64,000 bases of DNA from Gadus chalcogrammus. Its lineage: Eukaryota > Chordata > Actinopteri > Gadiformes > Gadidae. Position numbers and translations under genes: made by a program. The stretch is taken from assembly GCF_026213295.1 (NCBI RefSeq), contig NC_079418.1, positions 10,180,752 through 10,244,751 of the forward strand, in the 5' to 3' direction. The notes under the pieces are model-generated. The model was not told where the DNA came from and searched no databases. It was given only the letters and a program-made list of their open reading frames with translations. This document shows positions 44,056 to 54,273 of the stretch, in pieces (the first letter of the stretch is position 1; the number at the start of each line of letters is the position of its first letter).

Positions 44056-45154
44056 GCGGACAGTGAGTTTACCATCAGCAACAGGGTGTTCAAATCAATA
44101 ATAAAAAGGCATCGAAAGAATGGCCAAGACAAGGCGAAACACCATCCGCACGTTACCGAGGCTGACCTGAAATTGCTGCGTGAATCTACAGCTCTCTCCC
44201 CGGACAACCCGTTAGCTATCGTCTCCAAGATTTGGTTTGACCTCCAGCTTTGCTTGGCGAGGCGAGGCAGGGAGGGCACTCGGGAGATGACTGCGTCCTC
44301 ATTTTCCATAAAAGTGGATGAAGCCGGGGAAGTACATGTCAGTTTGTCTTTCAATCCGGAGAAGAAGAACCACAAACAACCAAATGACCAAAACAAAGAA
44401 AACCTCAGAGGCGCAATGTATGCAGAGCCAGGCAACCCCAGATGTCCACTCCTGAGCTTCAAAAAATATCTCGCCAGACGTCCGCCGGGTGTCGCCGCCT
44501 TCTACCTCCATCCACTGAAGGACCCCCAACCACATCTCTGGTACTCCACACAGCCGATGGGGAAGAACTACCTGGGGGACATGCTTCCACGATTATCAAA
44601 AGCAACTGGTCTGACCACCATATACACCAACCACAGCCTTAGAAGCACGGCTGTCCGTCGTCTGTCTGAGGCCGGGCTGGAGTCCAGACAAATCATGTCT
44701 GTTACGGGACACAGGTAAGCCTAAGCCTATAAATTCATTGTAATAATAACCTACTGTAAATATAACATTTTTTATAAACATTTTTTGCAGGTGTGAATCC
44801 AGCCTAAAAAACTACTGGGCGCCATCCAACACGGACAAAAAAGTTTGGAGTCGGGTGTTGTCCGCACCCCAGGCCTCCGCAGCAAGCATGCACTCTCCCC
44901 CCAAGCTGCGCAATCCTCTCAGCCTACCTCGTCCAATTCATCTTTCTCTGACATGAATTTCCCTATGCCCTTCTCTATGTCTCATTTTACGATCAATGGG
45001 AATCTCATCTCATCTCATTTTCGTCCGCTTATCCGGGGTCGGGTCGCGGGGGGAGCAGCTCAAGCAGGGGGCCCCAGACTTCCCTTTCCCGGGCCACATT
45101 GACCAACTCTGACGGGGGGATCCCGAGGCGTTCCCAGGCCAGTGTTGAGATATA

Positions 45155-46723
45155 GGGCCCTATTTTAACGGTCTGAAACGCAAGTGGGAAGCGCAAAGCG
45201 CAAGTAGCTTTGTGGGCGGTTCTACGGCGCTATCGCTATTTTACAGGCGGATAAATGACGCTTGCGCCGCGGCGCAAGTGTCAAAAGGGTTGGTCTGAAG
45301 CAGCCTAATTACCCGTAGGTGTGGTTTGGGCGTAACGTGCAACAAACCAATGAGAGTGCCAGCTCCCATCCCCTTTAAGAGCCATGAGCGCATTTGAATC
45401 GGACGAGTTGATATTTTGACAGCGCGTCTGCAGTCTCCGAGAATTGAATACTGCAAATGGCTTAGTTTATTGCCAAATAGCCTAATATGGCATAATTCAC
45501 ACATGGAATATACTGAGTCCTCAAATACATTTCGGCAAAGAAAACGTATGATAGGCTATAACATATGATATGCGGTAACTGTGGTTCTATTTAATGATAT
45601 ACGCAATACATTATAAACATTGTTTCTTATCAGTATTGTATGCTATCCTAATATGCATGTGTCCCCGCGGTAATATAGGCCTACATTGCCATTGATTGTA
45701 TTATGCGTTACGTTTTTAGTTTGCCCAAGTGAAGGAGTTCAAGTACCTCGGGGTCTTGTTCGCGAGTGAGGGAACTATGGAGCGTGAGATTGGCCGGAGA
45801 ATCGGAGCAGCGGGGGCGGTATTGCGTTCGCTTTACCGTTGTTACGAAAAGAGAGCTGAGCCGCAAGGCAAAGCTCTCGATCTACCGGTCGATCTTCGTT
45901 CCTATCCTCACCTATGGTCATGAGGGTTGGGTGATGACCGAAAGGACGAGATAGGGATAGGGTGAGAAGCTCAGCCATCCGTGAGGAACTCAGATTAGAG
46001 CCGCTGCTCCTTTACTTAGAAAGGAGTCAGCTGAGGTGGTTCGGGCATCTGGTAAGGATAAGAAATACCATGCAAATTAAATTTAAATGAAGTGAAATTT
46101 CGAGGTTGGAAACTGGGCGCCTTACAGAGCACACACGCGCGCCCGCATTCATTCATTATTTTTAACACTCACTCGCGGTAAAACAATGTTTTTCACGATC
46201 AAATAGGCCTACTCATCAATCCTAAAAGTTATGGGCATTTAGGCCTACACGATGTCTGTGTCAAGAAAATATGTGTTTGCTGTACGGTGTTTGCAGATGC
46301 ATTGATTTAAAAGTACAACTTATTACCGCTGCATCAGCTGTTCTTTCCCAAATAATTTACCAAGAATGTGCGGCTAGGTAGATGAGAGAAGCAAAGTGTA
46401 TGCGCGAGGTGCACAAGCAATCCGTATGCATCGCATGCGCATGTATGCATCCGCCCTTAAAATAGCGTCTGAACAACGCGCCACTGACTTTAAACCAGGT
46501 ATTTCCTGGTCAGTAGCGCAATGGTATTCAGAGACGGCAAAATACCGTTTGCGCCAGAACACACCTCCTCCTTCCGCCGAACCGCCCCTTGCGGCGCATG
46601 ATCAATCCCTAATTTACCGGCGAGTGGCGCTGGTGGGAAAAGAACGCTTTGCGCCAGTTGTAAACTAGCAACGACACATGCGCCAGTGACTAAGTCACTT
46701 GCGCCGGATGCAAGATAGGGCCC
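45155..46723. mobile_element. MITE with GGGCCCTAT ends and ATA duplication (1569 bp)
   Basis: Starts GGGCCCTATTTTAACGG and ends with the complement of GGGCCCTATCTTGCATCC. The 3-bp ATA flanks it (45152-45154 and 46724-46726), and removing the element restores the Rex3 reading across the site. The size of the duplication suits a PIF/Harbinger mover. GCGCAAG motifs recur near both ends. It contains a Rex3 fragment on the plus strand (45729-46065). Confidence 0.85.
45729..46065 (+). mobile_element. Rex3 LINE fragment captured inside the MITE
   Basis: Reads VKEFKYLGVLFASEGTMERE, then IGAAGAVLR, LSRKAKLSIYRSIFV, then after an internal deletion ERSQLRWFGHL-like sequence. It is cut at both ends and has no LINE 3' tail, unlike a normal retrotransposition product, and it lies opposite to the Rex3 copy that surrounds the MITE. 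Confidence 0.8.
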
Positions 46724-46726
46724 ATA

Positions 46727-47014
46727 ATCTGTCCACCTAGTCCTGGGTCTTCCCCGAGGTCTCCTCCCCACTGGACGTGCCTGAAACACCTCCCAAGGAA
46801 GGCGCCCAGTGGGCATCCTTACCAGATGCCCGAACCACCTCAGCTGACTCCTTTCTAAGTAAAGGAGCAGCGGCTCTAATCCGAGTTCCTCACGGATGGC
46901 TGAGCTTCTCACCCTATCCCTAAGGGAGACGCCAGCCACCCTTCTGAGAAAACTCATCTCGGCCGCTTGTACCCGCGATCTCGTCCTTTCGGTCATCACC
47001 CAGCCCTCATGACC
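46727..47014 (-). pseudogene. Rex3 reverse transcriptase C-terminal tail
   Basis: Reads GHEGWVMTERTRSRVQAAEM, SFLRRVAGVSLRDRVRSSAI and GRRPRGRPRTRWTDY up to the MITE, and resumes below 45152 with STLAWERLGIPPSELVN and LLPPRPDPG before a stop. It joins to the body of the protein at 54274. Confidence 0.85.
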
Positions 47015-49390
47015 ATAGGATAGATAGATAGATCCTTTAATAATCCTTTACAGGAAATTACAGTGTCACAACAGCGTGGACAGACATAACAAACACACAT
47101 TCCCTCATATGCTAAAATACTTAAATACTACAATAAATACAATAATAAATACTAAATACTATAAGGTGCAAAGTTAATTTTGTGCATTGTAAAACCGTAT
47201 GGCAGCTGGTATACAGGACTTCCTGTACCGCTCCGTTTTGCATATTGGTGCAATTAGTCTCTGGCTGAAGGTGCTGTTCTTGATCACCTTCAGGGCTGTG
47301 AGTGGGGTTAGACATTATTGAGGCCAGTTTGTTGAGGATTCTGGCCTCTGCCACCTGCTGGACCTTTAGCTGCTCAGCCCCGACCACTGAGCTGGCCTTC
47401 CTGATCAGCTTGTCCAGTCTCTTTTTGTCCGCTGTGCAGGCGCCTTCTCCCCAACATGCCATAGCGAAAAACAGAGCACTGGCCACCACTGAGTGGTAGA
47501 CAGTGCACAGTAGGGGTTGGCAGATGTTAAATGACCTTAGTCTCCTCAAGAAAAAGAGTTGACTTTGTCCCTTCTTGTATACCGCTTCCATATGACTTTT
47601 CCAGTCCAGCTCACTGTCGAGCTGCACACCAAGGTACCTGTGGTTGGCGACCATCTCCACCATAGTGCCCCCGATGCTGATTGGTGTTGGTTGAGTCCTC
47701 CTCCTTCCCCTCCTGAAATCCACAACTATCTCCTTTGTCTTTGTGGTGTTGAGATGGAGATTATTGTGTGTACTCCACTCCACAAAATTGTCTATGGTGT
47801 CTCTGTACTCCTCCTCATTTCCCCCTTTAATGAAGCCAACAACAGCTGTGTCGTCTGAATATTTTTGCAAGAAGCAGCTTTTAGTGTTGTATTTGTAATC
47901 CACTGTGTAGATGGTGAACAGGAATGGAGCCAGCACAGTTCCTTGTGGAGCCCCTGTGCTGCTGAGGATGGTGCATGAAATATTGTTCTGTAGGCGCACA
48001 TACTGTGGTCTGAGATAAAGGTAGTCCAAACACCACAGTACCAGTAATGGATACACCTTCATCATCTCCATCTTCTCCCCTAGCAGACGTGGCTGGATGG
48101 TATTAAAGGCAGATGAGAAGTCAAAGAATGTTATCCTTACAGATGCATCAGGGGTGTCCAGATGTGTGTATGCCCTCTGCAGCATGTAAATGAGGGCATC
48201 ATCAACACTGATGTTAGGCTGATATGCAAACTGTAAAGGGTCCATTTGCGTAGACACACTAGTGCAGAGGGAGGAGAGGACAAGTCTCTCAAATGTCTTC
48301 ATGATATGTGAAGTGAGAGCTACTGGTCTGTAATCATTGTGGTTTGTGGGATGGGTCTTCTTTGGGACAGGTACTAGGCAAGATGTTTTCCACAGCCTTG
48401 GGACCTTCTGTAGGCGCAAGCTCAGGTTGAACAGGTGTGTAAGAATACCACACAACTCTGAAGAGCAAGTCTTCAGTAGCCTTGGGCTGATGTCATCGGG
48501 CCCCACTGCTTTCCCTGGCTTCAGCCTGTACAGCATCATCTTAACCTGGGCAGTATGGAAAGTCATAGGTGGGGTTGCTGGTGGAGTAGGAAGTGAGAAG
48601 AGAGGACTGTGCAGGTAACATCTCAGGAGTGTTGGAGAGAGGGAGGGGAGGTGGTGAGGAAGCAGCATTGGTCAGCAGACCAGGTAGGGGCGGTGTGGGG
48701 CAGTCAAATCTGTTGAAAAATCTGTTCAGATCATCGGCCAGACTCAGTTCACCATCAGGCAGTTTACTGCCCTTCTGCTTCATGCCCGTGATCTTTCGCA
48801 TTCCAGCCCATACCTGCTTCACTTCATCCTGCTGCAACTGTTGTTCCAGTTTGAGCCGAAATGCTTCTTTCCCCTCCTTAATCCTCACCTTAAGTTCCTT
48901 TTGAAGTTCTTCGATTTTATTCCTGTCGCCCTCCCTGAAAGCCTTCTTCTTCTCATTTAGTAAGGACTTCAGGCTGCTGGTTATCCATGGTTTGTTGTTA
49001 GGGAAGCAACGAATTACCCTGGATGGCATGATGTCATCATAACAGAAATGTATGTAATTGGTAATGCATTCTGTTAGGCCGTCGATGTCTTCCCCATAGT
49101 CCTCACAGAACACATCCCAATCTGTTGTCTCAAAACAGCACCTCAGGGCTTCATCAGCCTCAGGATGCCAGACTCTTGATGTTCTGGTGGTGACAGGCAG
49201 CCTCTTTACAGCTGGGGTGTAGGTAGGGATGGGAATCGAGAACCGGTTCTTGTTCAGAACCGGTTCCAAGTCTACCGATTCCTTGGAATCGTTAGCAAGC
49301 CTGCTTTACGATTCCGCTTATCGGTTCCGGTCGCGGCAAATGCGTCATGACGTCACACACACGCTGCTTTGTTTTGATTCAGAACGCAGC

Positions 49391-52300
49391 ATGGCGCCTC
49401 CGAGGAAGAAGCGCTCTAAAGTATGGCTATATTTCACGCGTATAAACGACAAAATTGCGACTTGCAACAATTGCAAAATGTCAATTTCAGCAAAGGGGGG
49501 AACTACCTCCAATATGCGTAAACATTTGGCTACACAGCATGCAATTCACATCCAGGAATGTCGCGTGTTTGACACACTCCGAGTCCTAACAAGCGACGCA
49601 AGTGAATCAATCAGCAGCGGAGCTATCGGGACGCGATCTAAGGCCGAAGGTAACTTTAAACTCCTACTCCTAATTAATTAATGTGAGTGCCATTCCTTTG
49701 TGTAAACGTATACTGTACGAATAATCTCCATTATCCATCAAATTTAGACGAGTATGATGGCCAGAGTCTGGCTGGCTCAGAGGCTGGCTCTTACACCGGC
49801 TCAGAGTCTACAGCAAGTAGCACACGTGCACCTCTAGCTACTCTGTTCACAGAGGCAGGGAGAAATAGAATGACTGAGGCGAGGATAAACGAATGTCACC
49901 GAGCAGTGACTAAGTTTGTGGTAAAGGGTTTGCACCCATTTGCCACAGTAGAGTCCTTGGAATTTCGGTAGGTTAATATGGTGTATATTTTCCAGATTTT
50001 CTTTTCTAATGAAAATAACAAATTTCAAAGTTTTTATGTCAGTATAGTTCTGTTTTATTCATTCCTAGTCCTACCTTATATTTTCTGTAGGGAGATGATA
50101 AAGACTCTCAACTCTAAATACAAACCCCCAAACAGAGACGGTTTAACTAATCATCTGATTCCTGCTTGGTATGGGGTTGAAAAGAGCAATCTGATCACAG
50201 ACCTGAAACATGTCACAAATGCAGCAATCACAGCAGATGGTTGGACGAGTTTCAGTCAAGACCACTACCTTACTGTCACATTGCACTACGTCAGGGAAGG
50301 TCAGAGTCAAGAAAAAGTCCTTCGAACCAAAGCAGTGTACCAAGCTCAAACAGGGATAGCTGTTGCGGAGGAGATTGAGGGGATCCTGGAGGAATTTGGA
50401 GTGAAAGAGAAGGTGGTGGCAGCAACTGTGGATAACGCAGCGAACATGGATGTAGCTGTCAAAAAGCTAAACATCATTAAGTTTCCATGTTTTGCGCACA
50501 CACTTAACCTTGGTGCTCAGAAGCTGTACAACTGCAATACAGTTTCCAACTGGGCAGCAAGGATTCGTTCTGTTATCGTATGGATGAGGAGATCCCACAT
50601 GGCTAAAGTCGTCCTAAAGGAAAAGCAGCAACTTCTCAGTAAGTAATAGATGTGTAAATACTTTAATAGCAAGCTAACGAGCTACAAATTGTAACATAAA
50701 TGAACAGATTAGGATCAATTTAAAAATGATAAAGTAATGGTAATATTACATTGTTTAATGTGTGTGTGTGTGTCTGCAGAGCTGCCCCAGCACATGCTCC
50801 TTCTAGATGTGAGGACAAGATGGAACTCCCTCTATTTGATGATGGAGAGATTTTGTGAACAGTTCCCTGCCATCCAAGCTGCAGCCATAGACCAACGGCT
50901 TAGAAAGCCCATGGAGAAGGAGAAGTAAAAAATTAAAATTACTTGTATAAAACTTGGTTGACTAAAGCCACATTAAAAAGGTTATGTTTGTCGTTTATGC
51001 AATATTGTTTCTTTTGTTTTGTTTATGTTGCAGACTGGCCAGAATGGGCAATGAGGACCTGAGGAAAGCAGAGGAATTTGTGAAGCTGATGAGGATGCCT
51101 TACACATCCACACTCGCTGACACCAGCGAAAAAGTTCCAACCTGTGGCCAGATATTGCCCATTCTTCAGAAACTGCGAGAACATTACACTGTGCAGACAG
51201 ATGACTCAGCATTTGTCAGGAGCGTCAAAGAGAACATCTGGAATGATCTTTCCAAACGTTACCAGGTACAGTTACTGACATGTCACGATTAATTACTATA
51301 TGACAATTAATCATATAGACCAGTGGTTTTCAAACTGTGGGGCGCGCCCCCCCTGGGGGGCGCCAGAGTTCTTCAGGGGGGGCGCGACGTGAGAAAAAAA
51401 TAAACCCGAAAAAAACCCTGAAAGACCATGATTCAAATAATCAGTCGTACTTCAACTGTAGAAGTAACATAACTAAATCAATTTTCAACCGTTTATCTTC
51501 GTGCAAACCGATTAACAAATCTACACATTTGTATCTTCAATAATATCTAAACAGAATTTCGATATCATTTAAAATGTCTTCAGAATCACAGTTTTAGTTT
51601 CATACCGCTTTGTTTTCAGCTGTTTTCATTGAAGACGTCAGCCCATTCTGATACACCTACTGCTAGACATCGTAACTCATTCCTTTTTCAACCGTTTACC
51701 ATCGTTCAAACCATTAAACAAATCTACACACTTGTATCTTCAATACTATCTAAACGGAATTTTGATAGCACTTATACTTTTTTCAGAATCACAGTTTTAG
51801 TTTCAAACCGGCGTCGTTTTCAGTTGCTTATAATAATTTAGGTCACCATAGCAACGCCAGTAAACAAACCCCGCCGAATAGTCGAATCTCTGGACTGAAA
51901 AGGCAGATCTGATTCGACTCAGAAAATTCAGAGTCGGGGTCCCTGGATGAATCTGTAAACTGGCAGTTTACACAGATTAAGATGTTCAAATGTATTTAAA
52001 AAAGGTTAAGCTAAAACATGCTTGGATAAAGTTGTTAAATTGGGTTGTTGTCTAACCCTAACGCAAAAAGATGTTGTAATGTTTCAGAAATATGTTTAAA
52101 AAATATGTTAAAAAATTTGTTTCAAATGTTTCAAAAATATGTTCCAAATGTTTTAAAATTATGATCGGAGATGTTTGAAATGTGTAAAATAATTAAAATA
52201 GCTTTCAAAACACAGGTATTTAGAAAAAATAATTGGGGGGGGGGCTCAGCTGAATTTTTTTCTCTGAGGGGGGGCTCACTCTCACACTTTGAAAACCCCT

Positions 52301-53113
52301 GATATAGACTAATGGTTATTTATTGTCGGTCACATTTTCTCCTAAATTGGTGTTTGTCCACCATTTTAAACTTAAGGATGGTGATATCCAGGCATTCCTG
52401 GAGGAAGCCACTGTGTTGGATCCCAGATTTAAATCTAAAATGGACATGGATGACATCTGGGACAGGGTCAGGGCATCAGCAGTGGAGAAGGTACTGTATT
52501 TGAATTTGACAATGCTTTTAGCACATTTCTGTTGTGAGACCTTTTCTTCTTGCTCTGTGGTTCTTACTGTACATTTTTTTCTCAAGCTGTCAGAGCCAAG
52601 AGAGACACAGGGGCAGGCAGAAGAAGAGGATGAAGGAGAAGAAGAAGAAGAAGAGGAGGACTACGTAAGTTTAATGTAGCTAATTGTGAGGAATGGCTTA
52701 TCACACTATTTCGTTTAAAACTAAACCTTGTTATGTCATAATTTCAGACGCCACCTGTAAAGCAGAAAAAGATGACGGCCCTAGAGGAACTTTTTGAAGA
52801 AGAGGACGGCAAGCTGCTTTCTACACAGCAGCTGCCCCCTGTTTCCACAGCCCAGAGAGTGGATCAAGAAATCCAGCTTTATAGAAGCCTTCCTCCCATT
52901 CTAACCAAAGACAGTGCCAGTCTCTGGTGGTGGAAAAAGAGTGACACATTGCCAGTGTTGTCAGCTCTTGCTGAAAAGTATCTCTGTGTCCAAGCGTCCT
53001 CCACCCCTTCTGAAAGGGTGTTCTCCACTGCTGGAGACACCCTAAGTCCAGAAAGATCTCGTATCCTTCCTGAGAGGGCAAACATGATCATTTTTCTGCA
53101 CAAAAATTGTTAA
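49391..53113 (+). CDS. hAT transposase (ZBED-like), 8 exons, open throughout
   Basis: Exons 49391-49649, 49748-49967, 50091-50638, 50780-50924, 51034-51265, 52377-52490, 52587-52664 and 52748-53113, all with GT/AG borders and matching phases; total 1962 bp, 653 residues. Exon 1 holds a BED zinc finger (VWLYFTRINDKIATCNNCKM, NMRKHLATQH). The RNase H-like core has Asp ~209 in TADGWTSFS, Asp ~274 in ATVDNAANM and Glu ~621 in PSERVFSTAG, plus CFAHTLNL. LLLDVRTRWNSLYLMMER and a C-terminal dimerisation region (SRILPERANMIIFLHKN) follow. An acidic repeat fills exon 7. No stop or frameshift is seen, so it could be functional. The exact exon 6 acceptor is a choice. It excises and inserts hAT DNA. Confidence 0.85.
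51321..52301. mobile_element. hAT MITE (981 bp) in an intron of the hAT transposase
   Basis: Starts CAGTGGTTTTCAAACTGTGG and ends TTTGAAAACCCCTG; the duplication ATATAGAC is perfect at 51313-51320 and 52302-52309. GGGGGGC/GCGCCCC tracts lie near the ends. No coding capacity. It lies between exons 5 and 6 of the host transposase, so it need not disturb the protein. Confidence 0.94.
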
Positions 53114-53355
53114 TTTGCCAAATTGGTTAGTTGTGTTCTTATCTTTACAGAAAACTTATTTGTTTTGTTTATATCAGTTGAATTTTGTTGGAGTGCTGGA
53201 GACACCCTAAGTCCAGAAAGATCTTCTTTCCTTCCTGAGAGGGCAAACATGATAATTTTTCTGCACAAAATTGTTAATTTGCCATATTTGTTGTTAGTTG
53301 TGTTCTTATCTTTACAGAAAACGTATTTGTTTTGTTTACATCAGTTGAATGCAAA
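53030..53355 (+). repeat. 165-bp tandem duplication over the transposase 3' end
   Basis: GCTGGAGACACCCTAAGTCC at 53030 recurs at 53195. The unit covers the last coding bases, stop codon and start of the 3' untranslated region. The first copy contains the true stop (53111-53113); the second is outside the gene. Confidence 0.9.
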
Positions 53356-54273
53356 TGAGCACTGTTAAAGAGATTTAACACAAACAAACGCATTTGTACT
53401 TATTTCCTCACCCAATGAGAATCGATAAGAGAATCGATAAGGAATCGGATCGTTAAGCGGAATCGGAATCGTGAAATTCTTATCAATTCCCATCCCTAGG
53501 TGTAGGAGGGGGAGAGATGTAGCATGTCGTGGTCTGATCGACCAAGAGGGGGCAGTGCTATACATTTGTATGCATTTTTCACATTTGCATACAAGAGATC
53601 AAGTGTTTTAACACCTCTAGTTGCACAGTCAAACTGTTTAAAAGTGGGCAAAGTCTTAGAGAGACAGACATGGTTGAAATCTCCAGACACAACAATGAAC
53701 GCCTCTGGGAACTTGGACTGAAGTCTCGTGATAGTGGTGTGAAGCTCGTGACACGCGACTTCAGGCATACAATACTGCTCTCCCGGTACAATTTCTGGTA
53801 CCTCACCAGGCTTTCCAATTCTTCGAATTTGTTCGTTAGGCAGCAAACATTTCCCATCGTGATAGATGGTAGGGCTGGTTTAAAAGTCTCTCTCCATGTT
53901 CTCGCCAACCTCCTCTTGTTTCTCTTCATCCCTGCACGGGTTCCCCGATGTCTCCTCTGTAAGAGTTCCTTCGGTATGTCATGTCGAATCCCAAATATTG
54001 AGCCATGTACCAGGCTTCTCAGTTCCCAACGGGTGTATACCACGGCAGTTTGCTCCGTCCGTCTGGCCGATATTAGCCACATATTTCCACTCCCGTTCCG
54101 GTTAAGTCTTGGTTAAGAACTTGACAACACTCAAAAGTTGTAGCTAACACACTTATAGGAAGTCTAGAAAAATACAAAAAATAATAATACTAAATCGACA
54201 TTTAACATACACACAACACAGAGCTGCACGCAACAGGCTGCCGTCTCACCGGCGCCATAGCAACCAAGATAGG

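Larger units (their letters stand above)
49224..53498 (+). mobile_element. Autonomous-looking hAT transposon (4275 bp) nested in Rex1
   Basis: Starts TAGGGATGGGAATCGAG and ends TCAATTCCCATCCCTA, with GAATCG/CGATTC subterminal motifs. The 8-bp target duplication GGTGTAGG is perfect at 49216-49223 and 53499-53506. It carries a complete transposase gene on the plus strand and one nested MITE in an intron. TIRs and duplication are intact. Confidence 0.95.
47121..54082 (-). pseudogene. Rex1 endonuclease-reverse transcriptase, broken
   Basis: From 54082: MWLISARRTEQTAVVYTRWE and MGNVCCLTNKFEELESL open the endonuclease. The middle of this domain is deleted, since RESSIVCL is followed almost at once by EVACHELHTTITRLQSKFP and FIVVSGDFNHVCL, then LGRSDHDMLHL. 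After the hAT (49224-53498) the reading continues YTPAVKRLPVTTRTSRVWHP, then, past a frameshift near 48600, the reverse transcriptase: RLKPGKAVGPDDISPRLLK, NDYRPVALTSHIMKTFERLV, VRITFFDFSSAFNTIQPRLL, STGAPQGTVLAPFLFTIY and the catalytic YSDD in LQKYSDDTAVVGF. It is inactive because of the deletion, frameshift and insertion. Confidence 0.88.
47020..54268 (-). mobile_element. Rex1-type (CR1 clade) LINE nested in Rex3
   Basis: The minus-strand LINE starts at 54268 (CTTGGTTGCTATGGCGCC) and ends at 47020 in (CTAT)n after a GGATTATTAAAGGATC block. The Rex3 sequence ATAGG is duplicated at 47015-47019 and 54269-54273; joining the flanks restores Rex3 exactly. Without the nested hAT it is about 2.97 kb. 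The protein order matches Rex1. Confidence 0.9.

Noticed and set aside
43891..44063. Start of the second Crypton ORF at an upstream Met
   Set aside because: These codons lie in the hAT MITE; the true reading joins 43186 to 44064.
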